Assembly: GCA_964478425.1 (NCBI GenBank) | Contig: CAYZIB010000003.1 | Span: 1 to 64,000, forward strand | Length of the DNA: 64,000 bases | Source of the DNA: CAYZIB01 sp964478425 | GTDB taxonomy: Bacteria > Bacillota_I > Bacilli_A > Acholeplasmatales > WRBM01 | Direction: 5' to 3' | Shown: piece by piece, positions 53,536 to 63,203 of the stretch | How the letters are laid out: each line of letters opens with the position of its first letter | How positions within the stretch are numbered: the first letter of the stretch is position 1 | Made by a program: the position numbers and the translations under genes | Notes under the pieces: generated by a model | Database searches by the model: none | What the model was told of the DNA's origin: nothing | What the model saw: the letters and a program-made list of their open reading frames with translations, nothing else

Positions 53536-55817
53536 TGATAGCAAGCATAATTGTTGATGTTAATAATTCAAATGTCAATAAGACATTTGATTATATTATC
53601 AAAGAAGAATTTAAAGATATAATTAAAATTGGATCTAGAGTAATCGTAAATTTTAAAAATAGATTTGTTTTAGGTTTTGTTTTAGATATTCATAATAATA
53701 CGTTATATGCAACAAAGTATATTGATGAATTAATTGATATATATCCAGTTTTATCTTTAGAAATGATTGAAATTGTCAAAAAGTTTTCTAATAGAGGAAA
53801 TAATTTAATAATTTCTTTTATTAAAACTATTTTACCTAATGTTTTAAATATAAAAGTAAAAAAGACTTTTAAAGTTATTAATTATGATAAACTTAATAAA
53901 GAATTATTGCCATTGGTTAAAGATGATTATATTTTATTAGATCAAAAGTATTTAAAAATTATTAAAGATGAAATAGATAATTTAAATATTGCTGAAAAAT
54001 ATTCATATAATTTAGAAAAAATTAAAAAAGAAAAATATATTAAATTAAATGATATTTTTGATGAAAAGAAAATAAAGAACATTCAACAAAAACAAATTAT
54101 TGAATATTTAAAAATTAATGGAGATACATTAAAACAAAAATTAGATACTATAAGTAGTAGTTCTCTTAAAACGTTAGAAAAAAATGGAATTATTAAAATA
54201 TACGAATCTGATGGATATCGTAAAATAGAAAATCTATATAAAGAAGAAGAAAAAAGTATTATATTAACAAATGAACAATTAAATGTATTAAATAAAATAA
54301 ATTTAAATAGTAATGAGAAATATTTATTATACGGAGTAACTAATAGTGGAAAAACAGAAGTTTATTTAAATTTGATTAGTGAAGTATTAAAAAATAATAA
54401 ACAAGCTATTATGCTCGTTCCAGAAATAAGTCTTACGCCACAAATTATTTCAAGATTTAAAAATAGATTTCCTGATTTAATTTCTGTTTTTCATAGTGGA
54501 TTGTCAGATTATGAACGTTTTGATGAATATAGAAAAATTTTAGATGGAAAAAGTAAAATTGTGATAGGAACTAGAAGCGCAATTTTTATGCCGTTTAAAA
54601 ATTTGGGTTTAATAATATTTGATGAAGAACATGATGAATCATATATTCAAACTGATTATCCAAGTTATGATGCAAGAGAAATTGCAGAATTTAGATCAAG
54701 ATATCACAATTGTCCAGTACTTTATGCAAGTGCTACCCCTAAAGTAACTAGTTATTATAATGCATTAAATAATAATTATAAATTATTAAAAATGCAAAAT
54801 AAGATTAATAGTATGCCAATTATAAAACAAACAATTGATATGACTGATGAATTTAAGAATAATAATTTAAGTATATTTTCAAAGTATTTACAAGAAAAAA
54901 TTATAGATAGATTAAATAAGCATGAACAAATATTATTATTATTAAATAAAAAAGGGCATAATCAATTTGTAATGTGTAGAGAATGTGGGCATGTTTTAAA
55001 ATGTGATCATTGTGATGTATCATATACATATTATAAATCTGATGATACATTAAGATGTTTATATTGTGGTAAAAAAATAAAAAATATAAATATTTGTCCT
55101 AAATGTAATAGCAAATATATTAGATATGTTGGAGTTGGAACAGAAAAAGTTGAAGAAGAATTAAAAAAATTATTTAGTAATATAAAAGTTTTAAGACTTG
55201 ATAAAGATACTGTAATGAAAAAAAATTCTTATGAAAAATATTTATCTGACTTTAACAATAAAAAATATGATTGTTTAGTTGGAACTCAAATGATTTCTAA
55301 AGGTCATGATTTTAGTAATGTGACATTAGTTGCAATAATTAATGCTGATTTAAGTTTAGCTTATCCTGATTATTTAGCTAAAGAAAAAACTTTTGATTTA
55401 ATAAGTCAAATGGTTGGTAGATGTGGTAGAAATAAACAAGGAGAAGTGATTATTCAAACTTATAATAAAAATAACAATATAATAAAATATGCAACTAATC
55501 AAGATTACATTAAATTTTATAATGATGAGATAATCTATCGAAAAATAGGTAATTATCCACCATTTTATAATTTTTATGAAATAATTTTTAAAGGTATAAA
55601 TCAAAAAGATGTTTTAAATTATGCTTTAAAAATTAAAAATGACTTTCTAAATGAATTTAAAAATGAAATAGTTATTGGACCAAGTAGTAATTTCATTGAA
55701 AAAATCAAAGATAATTATTTATTTACAATGAAAATAAAAACAAATAAAAATATCGATGATTTTTTAAATAAAATACTTAATAAACCCAATATTATAGTAG
55801 ATATTATAAAAAAGTAG
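53535..55817 (+). CDS. priA: Primosomal replication restart helicase PriA
   Basis: It reloads the replisome at stalled forks. The 760 residues contain an N-terminal 3'-end-binding domain, Walker A GVTNSGKTE (about 267-275) and DEEHD (about 362). Zinc-binding cysteine pairs (CRECGHVLKCDHC, CLYCGKKI, CPKCNSK) and the helicase motif VGTQMISKGHDF follow, then MVGRCGR. It is followed 10 bp later by fmt, a common pairing in Bacillota. Confidence 0.96.
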   Translation: MIASIIVDVNNSNVNKTFDYIIKEEFKDIIKIGSRVIVNFKNRFVLGFVLDIHNNTLYATKYIDELIDIYPVLSLEMIEIVKKFSNRGNNLIISFIKTILPNVLNIKVKKTFKVINYDKLNKELLPLVKDDYILLDQKYLKIIKDEIDNLNIAEKYSYNLEKIKKEKYIKLNDIFDEKKIKNIQQKQIIEYLKINGDTLKQKLDTISSSSLKTLEKNGIIKIYESDGYRKIENLYKEEEKSIILTNEQLNVLNKINLNSNEKYLLYGVTNSGKTEVYLNLISEVLKNNKQAIMLVPEISLTPQIISRFKNRFPDLISVFHSGLSDYERFDEYRKILDGKSKIVIGTRSAIFMPFKNLGLIIFDEEHDESYIQTDYPSYDAREIAEFRSRYHNCPVLYASATPKVTSYYNALNNNYKLLKMQNKINSMPIIKQTIDMTDEFKNNNLSIFSKYLQEKIIDRLNKHEQILLLLNKKGHNQFVMCRECGHVLKCDHCDVSYTYYKSDDTLRCLYCGKKIKNINICPKCNSKYIRYVGVGTEKVEEELKKLFSNIKVLRLDKDTVMKKNSYEKYLSDFNNKKYDCLVGTQMISKGHDFSNVTLVAIINADLSLAYPDYLAKEKTFDLISQMVGRCGRNKQGEVIIQTYNKNNNIIKYATNQDYIKFYNDEIIYRKIGNYPPFYNFYEIIFKGINQKDVLNYALKIKNDFLNEFKNEIVIGPSSNFIEKIKDNYLFTMKIKTNKNIDDFLNKILNKPNIIVDIIKK

Positions 55818-55827
55818 GTGCTTTAAA

Positions 55828-56754
55828 ATGAAAATAGTTTTTATGGGAACTCCTGAATTTAGCGTAAATGTTTTAAATGCTTTAATTTTAAAATATGATG
55901 TTGTTGGAGTAGTTACAAAAAAAGATGCGTTAGTAGGAAAAAAACAAATTTTAACGATGTCACCAGTAAAAAAAGTTGCATTAGAAAATAATATTTTATG
56001 TTTAGAACTCGAAAATTTAAAAGAAGAGTATAAAAAAATAACTGATTTAAAACCAGATTTAATTATTACATGTGCGTATGGAAAAATGTTAAATCAAGAA
56101 TTACTTGCTTATCCTAAATATGGATGTATAAATGTTCATGCTTCACTTCTTCCTAAACTTAGAGGAGGGGCACCTATTCATAAATCAATAATTTATGGTG
56201 AAAAATATACAGGTATAACAATCATGTATATGGCAAAAAAAATGGATGCTGGAGATATTTTAGTTCAAGATAAAGTTGAAATATTAGATGAGGATAATGT
56301 TAAAACATTAGAAGATAAATTAAGTGTTTTAGGGGCTAAATTGTTAATTGATAATTTAGATGATATTATTAATAAAAAAATATTACCTATAAAACAAAAT
56401 GAAAATGAGGCAACATTTGCTTATAATATTACAAGAGAAGAAGAAAAAATTGATTTTAATAAGCCGTTAAAAGATGTTTATAATCAAATAAGAGGATTAT
56501 ATCCTAGTCCTATAGGTTATGCTAATTTAGGTAAAACTAGTATCAAAATTTTAAAGGCATTAAAAACAGAATTAAAACCTAATGGAATACCTGGAAGTAT
56601 TTTTTATAATAAAAAACAATTATTTGTAAATGTATTAGATGGGGTTATTGAAATAAAAGAATTAATTGTTGTTGGGAAAAGTAAAAATTTAGCACATGAA
56701 TTTATTAATGGGCAAGGTAAAAAATTATTACAAGAAGAAAATATATTTAATTAA
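55828..56754 (+). CDS. fmt: Methionyl-tRNA formyltransferase
   Basis: It formylates initiator Met-tRNA. The 308 residues contain the formyl-folate site INVHASLLPKLRGGAPIHKS (Asn and His catalytic) and YMAKKMDAGDIL, and the C-terminal OB-like tRNA-binding domain. The N-terminus IVFMGTPEFSVNVL is diagnostic. Together with priA it fits the usual priA-def-fmt neighbourhood, though def is absent here. Confidence 0.96.
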   Translation: MKIVFMGTPEFSVNVLNALILKYDVVGVVTKKDALVGKKQILTMSPVKKVALENNILCLELENLKEEYKKITDLKPDLIITCAYGKMLNQELLAYPKYGCINVHASLLPKLRGGAPIHKSIIYGEKYTGITIMYMAKKMDAGDILVQDKVEILDEDNVKTLEDKLSVLGAKLLIDNLDDIINKKILPIKQNENEATFAYNITREEEKIDFNKPLKDVYNQIRGLYPSPIGYANLGKTSIKILKALKTELKPNGIPGSIFYNKKQLFVNVLDGVIEIKELIVVGKSKNLAHEFINGQGKKLLQEENIFN

Positions 56755-56768
56755 AAGGAGAGAAGATT

Positions 56769-57326
56769 ATGCCAAAATTAACTTATACAAGAGAAGAAAT
56801 GCTAAAAATTAATACTGAAACATTACTAGATAGAGGAGTTACAATTGAAGATATTGCATTAATTGCATATAATCAACAAAAAAAATATGCAGATAATATT
56901 GATTTTGAAATATGTGTTGAATCTGTAAAAAAAATATTATCATATCGTGATACGTTTCATCATATTCAATTAGGTGTACAAATTGATGTTGCTGTAGAAA
57001 AAAAATTATTCACAGGTCCAATTCAAGATATTTTATATTATGATTTAGGATTATTTGGAATTGACGAAGTTGTAGGATTAGATATTGCTGGAAATTATGG
57101 TGCTGTAGGTAAAACAAATTTTGGTGATATTGATGTTAATAAACCTGGTATTTGTAAAAAATTAAATGATGAAGGTAAAACATTAAAAAGATGTCATACT
57201 TTTTTAGATGATATTGTTGGTGCAATTGCAGCTGCTGCATCTACAAGAGTTGCACAAATTATGCTAGAAGTAGCTGCTTCTAATGATCCAAATGTTAAAA
57301 TATCATCTTTATTTGATGAAGAATAA
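56769..57326 (+). CDS. pgpA: Phosphatidylglycerophosphatase A family protein (YutG type)
   Basis: It encodes 185 residues. The family dephosphorylates phosphatidylglycerol phosphate. This is the short soluble-looking YutG form: LLDRGVTIEDIALIAYNQQK, then LYYDLGLFGIDEVVGLDIAG and FLDDIVGAIAAAASTRVAQI. AAAGGAG precedes the ATG, and it overlaps the next gene by one base. Activity is inferred from homology. Confidence 0.85.
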   Translation: MPKLTYTREEMLKINTETLLDRGVTIEDIALIAYNQQKKYADNIDFEICVESVKKILSYRDTFHHIQLGVQIDVAVEKKLFTGPIQDILYYDLGLFGIDEVVGLDIAGNYGAVGKTNFGDIDVNKPGICKKLNDEGKTLKRCHTFLDDIVGAIAAAASTRVAQIMLEVAASNDPNVKISSLFDEE

Positions 57327-58636
57327 TGAAAAAAATATTTAAAAAAATAATTAATAAATGGAATGAATTATTTAGTTTTGAATTAGGTGTAGATATAACA
57401 AATGATACACAAGTTCTTTTTAGAAGAAATGTTGTTGTAAAAAATATTATATTTTTATCTAACTTAGTTTATTCAATAATTCTTCTTGTAATATCAATAG
57501 CAGAAGTAGAAGTAGGAAATTTGGTTTTAACAATATTGTTTTTTCCATTAACATTTCTTATTAACTTAACATTAAAAAAAATGATATATAATGATAAAAC
57601 AAACTTAATAAAACAGCAAATAGCAATGTATATTGGCTGTTTTTATATGTTTGTTTCTGCTTTGGTAATTTATTTAAGATTAACTATAGGTGTAAGTGAT
57701 AATTTTAGATATTTAGAGTTTGTTGGATATCTTTTAATATATATTTCACTATTAGTTTCATCTTTATATCAAGATAAAAAAGTATTAATGACCGTATTTT
57801 TTTGGATGTTTATTATTATTACTATTTTACATTTTACAGTAACTCATGGAATTTATAAAAAAGATTATGCAAATAGTTTAGATAGTATTTTAAAAATTTT
57901 TAAAGATCAAGAGTTTAAAGACATATTACTTAGAACGATAATTTTATTGTTATACATGGTAATTCTTTATTCAATTACAGCAATTGGTCAATATATGCAA
58001 CAAAAAAGAAAAGAAGAATTGATTAAAAGACAAAATGTACAAAATGATTTTAAAAGAATTGTAAGTGAATTATTTAATGCGGTTTTAGGAAATAAAACTA
58101 AGTTAAATGATGAATTAAAATATATAGACTTACTTAAAAAAATGAGTATTAATTTAGCAAACAAATTAATGTTTAATAAAAACGAATTAGAAATATTAAA
58201 AGAGTATTCTGATATTCATATAAAAGAATATGATACGATTAATAATCTTTTTAGTTTAGATAATAAGATGCTTAATGAACAAGAATTTGAAGAATTAAAA
58301 ATAAAAACTGAAACAGGCGAAAAAATAGTCAAAAGAATACAATTAAAACAAAAATGTGAGGATATATTAAGAGCACATACAGAAGGTTATTATAATGATG
58401 GATTTATTTTAAATATGAATCAAATTCAAAAAAATAAAATTTCTGATATTATTTTACTATGTGATTTATATATTTCATTAAGAAGTTTTAAAAATTATAA
58501 AAGACCATATCCTAATAGAAGAACAATGGATTTATTAGATAAAGAATTTAGATGTTATTTTGATTTAGAATTATTAAATACATTTTTTAAATTTGGTAAT
58601 GAATTTGAAACTATGTTCAATGAGTATTCTTTGTAA
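57326..58636 (+). CDS. Six-helix membrane protein with degenerate HD-GYP-like cytoplasmic domain
   Basis: It encodes 436 residues. Six membrane helices (about 37-232) are followed by a cytoplasmic region. Its last 120 residues follow the layout of the C-terminal part of HD-GYP domains. ILRAHTEGYYNDGF stands where HHE..DG.GYP is expected, then comes IILLCDLYISLRSFKNYKRP in place of the vaD.yDaL...RpYr block, and finally DLELLNTFFK. The metal-binding HD pair and the GYP residues are missing, so cyclic-di-GMP hydrolysis is unlikely. A signalling or sensor remnant is possible. It is coupled to pgpA. Confidence 0.65.
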   Translation: MKKIFKKIINKWNELFSFELGVDITNDTQVLFRRNVVVKNIIFLSNLVYSIILLVISIAEVEVGNLVLTILFFPLTFLINLTLKKMIYNDKTNLIKQQIAMYIGCFYMFVSALVIYLRLTIGVSDNFRYLEFVGYLLIYISLLVSSLYQDKKVLMTVFFWMFIIITILHFTVTHGIYKKDYANSLDSILKIFKDQEFKDILLRTIILLLYMVILYSITAIGQYMQQKRKEELIKRQNVQNDFKRIVSELFNAVLGNKTKLNDELKYIDLLKKMSINLANKLMFNKNELEILKEYSDIHIKEYDTINNLFSLDNKMLNEQEFEELKIKTETGEKIVKRIQLKQKCEDILRAHTEGYYNDGFILNMNQIQKNKISDIILLCDLYISLRSFKNYKRPYPNRRTMDLLDKEFRCYFDLELLNTFFKFGNEFETMFNEYSL

Positions 58637-58654
58637 ACGCTTTAAAATTTTAAA

Positions 58655-58680
58655 GAAAAAGGGATGAACCCTTTTTTTTT
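58655..58680 (+). terminator. Rho-independent terminator
   Basis: AAAAAGGG (58656-58663), an ATGAA loop and CCCTTTTT end in a run of ten Ts. A second palindrome, CTTTAAAATTTTAAAG, lies just before. Confidence 0.75.
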
Positions 58681-58741
58681 GTTTAATATTGTTATATAAT
58701 AATATGTGTTTAAATTTTTTTAAATTTAATGGAGGGAAATT

Positions 58742-61700
58742 ATGACAAAAAAAGAAATCAAAGCGATGGATGGTAACCAAGCTGCCGCTTATGCTTCTTA
58801 TGCTTTTACAGAAGTAGCTGGTATATATCCTATCACTCCTTCATCACCTATGGCTGAGTATACAGATGAATGGGCTAGTCAAGGAATGAAGAACTTATTT
58901 GGTATGCCTGTAAAAATTGTTGAAATGCAATCAGAAGCAGGAGCTGCTGGAACTGTTCATGGTTCATTACAAGCAGGTGCATTAACAACAACTTATACTG
59001 CATCTCAAGGGTTATTATTAAAAATACCTAATATGTATAAAATAGCTGGACAATTATTACCAGGTGTAATTCATGTTTCAGCAAGAGCTTTAGCTGCTCA
59101 AAGTTTAGCTATTTTCGGAGATCATCAAGATGTTATGGCTTGTAGACAAACTGGATTTGCAATGCTTGCAACTTCATCAGTTCAACAAGTTATGGATTTA
59201 GCTGGTGTTGCTCATTTAAGTGCAATTAAATCAAGAGTACCTTTCTTACATTTCTTTGATGGATTTAGAACTTCTCATGAAGTTAATACTGTTGAGGTAA
59301 TGCCTTATGAAGTATTCGATCGTTTATTAGATAGAGAAGCTGTTAAAAAATTTAGAGAAGATTGCTTAAATCCTGCTAATCCTAAAACAAGAGGAACAGC
59401 ACAAAATGACGATGTTTATTTTCAAACAAGAGAATTACAAAATTCATATTACAAAAATGTTCCAGATGTTGTAAATAGTTATATGGAAGAAATCTCTAAA
59501 GAAACAGGAAGAGATTATAAACCATTTACTTATTATGGAGCAAAAGATGCAACTGATATTATAGTTGCTATGGGATCTGTAACTGAAGCAATTAAAGAAG
59601 TTGTAGATTATATGGTTTCTAAAGGAGAAAAAGTTGGGGTTATAACTTGTCACTTATATCGTCCATTTAGTGAAAAATATTATTTTAATGTTTGTCCATC
59701 TACAGTTAAAAGAATTGCTGTATTAGATAGAACTATTGAACCAGGTTCAATTGGAGAACCATTATATTTAGATGTTAAAGCATTATATTATGGAAAAGAA
59801 AATGCACCAGTAATTATTGGTGGAAGATATGGATTATCTTCTAAAGATACAACTCCTGATATGATTTATGCTATTTATAAAAATTTAAGAGGAGAACAAA
59901 AAGATAGATTTACTGTTGGTATTAATGATGATGTTTCATATTCTTCATTAGATTGCAGCGAAGAAATTGATGTTCAAGATAAAGATACAACTGAATTATT
60001 ATTCTTTGGATTAGGTTCAGATGGTACTGTTGGTGCATGTAAAAATACATCAAAAATTATTGGGGACAATACAGATTTATATTCTCAAAGCTATGCAGCA
60101 TATGACTCTAAAAAATCTGGTGGATCAACAAGATTACATTTAAGATTTGGTAAAAACCCAATTAGAAGTACATATTTAGTTAATAAACCTCACTTTGTAT
60201 CATGTTCAACTGATGCATATTTAGGAAAATTTGATATGATTAAGGGTTTAAGAGATGGTGGAACATTCTTATTAAATACTGTTACTCCTAAAGAAGAAAT
60301 TGAAGAATTCTTACCTAATAGTGTTAAAATTCAATTAGCTAAAAAACATGCTAAATTCTATATTATAAATGCAGTTGATTTAGCTGTTCAAATTGGTCTT
60401 GGTAGAAGAACAAATACAATTATGCAAAGTGCGTTCTTTAAATTAAATGAACATATTATGCCATATGAAAAAGCTCAAGAATTAATGAAAAAATACGCTG
60501 CTAAAACATATGCTAAAAAAGGTGAAGCAATTATTAAATTAAATTATGATGCAATTGACGCAGGTGCTAGTGGTTTAGTTGAAATTGAAGTTAAAGATTC
60601 ATGGGCTAATTTAACACCAGAAACTAAAACTGTTGATTTAAATAGACCTGAATTTGTTAGAGAAATTGCTGATGTTATAAATGCTATTGAAGGAGATTCA
60701 TTACCTGTAAGTGCATTTAAAAAATATCCTGATGGACATATGATTAATGGTTCTGCAGCATATGAAAAACGTGGTGTTGCTAATGATGTTCCAAGTTGGA
60801 TAAGTGAAAATTGTATTCAATGTAACCAATGTGCATTTGTTTGTCCACATGCAACAATTAGACCATTCCTAGCAAACGAAGAAGAAGTTAAAAATGCAAG
60901 TGAAGGAACAAAATTCTTAAAAGCAGTTGGAAAAGGATTAGAAACATATAAATATACATTACAAGTATCAGTATTAGATTGTACTGGATGTGGAGTTTGT
61001 GTAAGTGTTTGTCCTGCTCCAAAAGGAAAAGCATTACAAATGAAACCAATTCATGAAGAAATTGCTGCTGGTAGTCAAGAAATTGCTAATTATTTTTACA
61101 ATAATGTTTCATATAAAGATCAAGTTACTGGAAAAGAAACTGCTAAAAATGTTCAATTTGCTCAACCATTATTTGAATTTTCAGGTGCTTGTGCAGGATG
61201 TGGAGAAACTCCATATGTAAAAGCAGTAAGTCAATTATTTGGTGATCATATGATCGTAGCAAACGCAACTGGATGTTCTTCTATTTATGGTGGATCATAT
61301 CCAAGCTCACCTTATACAAAAAATAAAGAAGGTAGAGGAGTTGCGTGGGCAAACTCATTATTTGAAGATAACGCAGAATTTGGATTCGGTATGCATATAG
61401 CATATGAAACAATGCGTGATAGATTACAAACAATTTTATTAAATAATAAAGAAAATATGCCAAGTGAATTAGTAGAATTAGTAGAAGCTTGGGCAAATAA
61501 TAGAAATAGTTATGATGAAACTAAGAAATTAGCTCCAAGTATTATTTCTGGATTAGAAAATATCGATGCTGATTTTGCTAAAGACGCATTAGAATTAAAA
61601 GATTATTTAGTTAAAGCATCTCAATGGATTTTTGGTGGAGATGGATGGGCTTATGACATCGGATATGGTGGATTAGACCATGTTATAGCTAATAATGAAG

Positions 61701-62278
61701 ATGTAAATATTTTAGTAGTAGATACAGAAGTTTACTCAAATACTGGTGGACAAAGTTCTAAATCAAGTCGTCCAGCTTCAATAGCTAAATTTACTGCTGC
61801 TGGTAAAAAAGCTAGAAAGAAAGATTTAGCTGCTATTGCAATGAGTTATGGACATGTATATGTTGCAACTATTTCACATGGTGCTTCTCAAGCTCAAGTT
61901 ATTAAAGCATTAAAAGAAGCTGAAAGCTATAATGGACCAAGTTTAGTTATTGCATATTCTCCATGTATTGCACATGCTATTAAAAATGGATTAGTTAATT
62001 CACAAAAACAAGCTAAATTAGCAACTGAATGTGGATATTGGCCAACATTTAGATATGACCCAAGAAGAGAAGAATTAGGATTAAATCCTTTCCAAATGGA
62101 TTCTAAAGAACCTAATTGGGATTTATATTTTGATTTTTTAATGAGCGAAGGAAGATATGCTCAATTATCAAAAATCAATCCTACTCATGCTGAAGAATTA
62201 TTAAAAGCTAACTTAGAAGATGCAAAACGTCGTTATAAAATGTATCAACGCTATTTAGCTATGGATTATTCAAAATAA
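58742..62278 (+). CDS. nifJ: Pyruvate:ferredoxin (flavodoxin) oxidoreductase
   Basis: It oxidises pyruvate to acetyl-CoA and CO2 and reduces ferredoxin. The single chain of 1178 residues has all domains. The N-terminal part contains GIYPITPSSPMAE. Two [4Fe-4S] motifs (CIQCNQCAFVCP, CTGCGVCVSVCP) follow, then a cluster-ligand region, CAGCGETPY. The TPP domain has GDGWAYDIGYGGLDHV and TEVYSNTGGQSSKS. GGAGGG precedes the ATG. The reduced ferredoxin would feed the hydrogenase and Rnf encoded elsewhere in the window. Confidence 0.97.
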   Translation: MTKKEIKAMDGNQAAAYASYAFTEVAGIYPITPSSPMAEYTDEWASQGMKNLFGMPVKIVEMQSEAGAAGTVHGSLQAGALTTTYTASQGLLLKIPNMYKIAGQLLPGVIHVSARALAAQSLAIFGDHQDVMACRQTGFAMLATSSVQQVMDLAGVAHLSAIKSRVPFLHFFDGFRTSHEVNTVEVMPYEVFDRLLDREAVKKFREDCLNPANPKTRGTAQNDDVYFQTRELQNSYYKNVPDVVNSYMEEISKETGRDYKPFTYYGAKDATDIIVAMGSVTEAIKEVVDYMVSKGEKVGVITCHLYRPFSEKYYFNVCPSTVKRIAVLDRTIEPGSIGEPLYLDVKALYYGKENAPVIIGGRYGLSSKDTTPDMIYAIYKNLRGEQKDRFTVGINDDVSYSSLDCSEEIDVQDKDTTELLFFGLGSDGTVGACKNTSKIIGDNTDLYSQSYAAYDSKKSGGSTRLHLRFGKNPIRSTYLVNKPHFVSCSTDAYLGKFDMIKGLRDGGTFLLNTVTPKEEIEEFLPNSVKIQLAKKHAKFYIINAVDLAVQIGLGRRTNTIMQSAFFKLNEHIMPYEKAQELMKKYAAKTYAKKGEAIIKLNYDAIDAGASGLVEIEVKDSWANLTPETKTVDLNRPEFVREIADVINAIEGDSLPVSAFKKYPDGHMINGSAAYEKRGVANDVPSWISENCIQCNQCAFVCPHATIRPFLANEEEVKNASEGTKFLKAVGKGLETYKYTLQVSVLDCTGCGVCVSVCPAPKGKALQMKPIHEEIAAGSQEIANYFYNNVSYKDQVTGKETAKNVQFAQPLFEFSGACAGCGETPYVKAVSQLFGDHMIVANATGCSSIYGGSYPSSPYTKNKEGRGVAWANSLFEDNAEFGFGMHIAYETMRDRLQTILLNNKENMPSELVELVEAWANNRNSYDETKKLAPSIISGLENIDADFAKDALELKDYLVKASQWIFGGDGWAYDIGYGGLDHVIANNEDVNILVVDTEVYSNTGGQSSKSSRPASIAKFTAAGKKARKKDLAAIAMSYGHVYVATISHGASQAQVIKALKEAESYNGPSLVIAYSPCIAHAIKNGLVNSQKQAKLATECGYWPTFRYDPRREELGLNPFQMDSKEPNWDLYFDFLMSEGRYAQLSKINPTHAEELLKANLEDAKRRYKMYQRYLAMDYSK

Positions 62279-62286
62279 AAAATTTA

Positions 62287-62316
62287 AATACCGATTTTAA
62301 TCGGTATTTTTTTTAA
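62287..62316 (+). terminator. Rho-independent terminator after nifJ
   Basis: AATACCGA (62287-62294) pairs with TCGGTATT (62301-62308) and is followed by a T-run. Confidence 0.8.
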
Positions 62317-62390
62317 AAAAAATTATCATTTCATTTGATTATATTTATTATATTGTATATAATATATAATGTTGAAATTGAGGTGTTTTT

Positions 62391-63203
62391 ATGAGTAAAC
62401 ATTTAAAAATAGTTGATTTATATGCAAAAACATTAGATGGTAAAGAAATTTTAAAAGGAATCAATTTATCGATTAATGTTGGAGAAGTACATGCAATTAT
62501 GGGTCCAAATGGAGCTGGTAAATCAACATTATCAAATGTTATAATGGGTAATCCTAAATATATTGTTACAAAAGGAGATATATTAGTAGATGATGTCTCT
62601 ATTTTAAATATGACTGTAGATGAAAGAGCAAAATTAGGAATTTTTCTTGCAATGCAAAATCCAATAGAAATATCTGGTGTTACTAATAGTGATTTTATAA
62701 GAGCAAGCATGAAGGCTATTAATAAAAAAGAATTATCTTTATTTAAATTTATTAAAGCATATGATGATGCTTGTAAAGATTTAAAAATGAAAGAAGATTT
62801 TCAACATCGTTATGTAAATGAAGGATTTAGTGGTGGAGAAAAAAAGAAAAATGAAATATTACAAATGAAACTTATAAAACCAAATTTTGCTATTTTAGAT
62901 GAAATAGATTCAGGTCTTGATGTTGATGCGTTAAAGATTGTATCTGATAATGTAAATTCATTAAGAGGAGAAGATTTTTCATGTTTAATGATAACACATT
63001 ATGAAAGATTACTTGATTATATAAAACCTGATTATGCTCATGTTTTAATAAATGGTAAAATTGTTGTTAGTGGTAAAGATGAATTAATTAAAAGAATAGA
63101 TCAAGAGGGTTACGATTGGATTAAAAGAGAATATAATATCATAGAAGAACCAAAAACATATACTAATGTATTAGGTACTTGTGGAGTAAAAAAACGTGGA
63201 TAG
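62391..63203 (+). CDS. sufC: Fe-S cluster assembly ATPase SufC
   Basis: This ABC-type ATPase powers the SufBCD scaffold. The 270 residues contain Walker A GPNGAGKST, the signature FSGGEKKKNEILQM typical of SufC and Walker B AILDEIDSGLD. The C-terminus is about 15-20 residues longer than in many homologues (KTYTNVLGTCGVKKRG). It overlaps sufD by 8 bp. With several Fe-S enzymes in the window, this operon is probably the organism's main assembly system. Confidence 0.96.
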   Translation: MSKHLKIVDLYAKTLDGKEILKGINLSINVGEVHAIMGPNGAGKSTLSNVIMGNPKYIVTKGDILVDDVSILNMTVDERAKLGIFLAMQNPIEISGVTNSDFIRASMKAINKKELSLFKFIKAYDDACKDLKMKEDFQHRYVNEGFSGGEKKKNEILQMKLIKPNFAILDEIDSGLDVDALKIVSDNVNSLRGEDFSCLMITHYERLLDYIKPDYAHVLINGKIVVSGKDELIKRIDQEGYDWIKREYNIIEEPKTYTNVLGTCGVKKRG

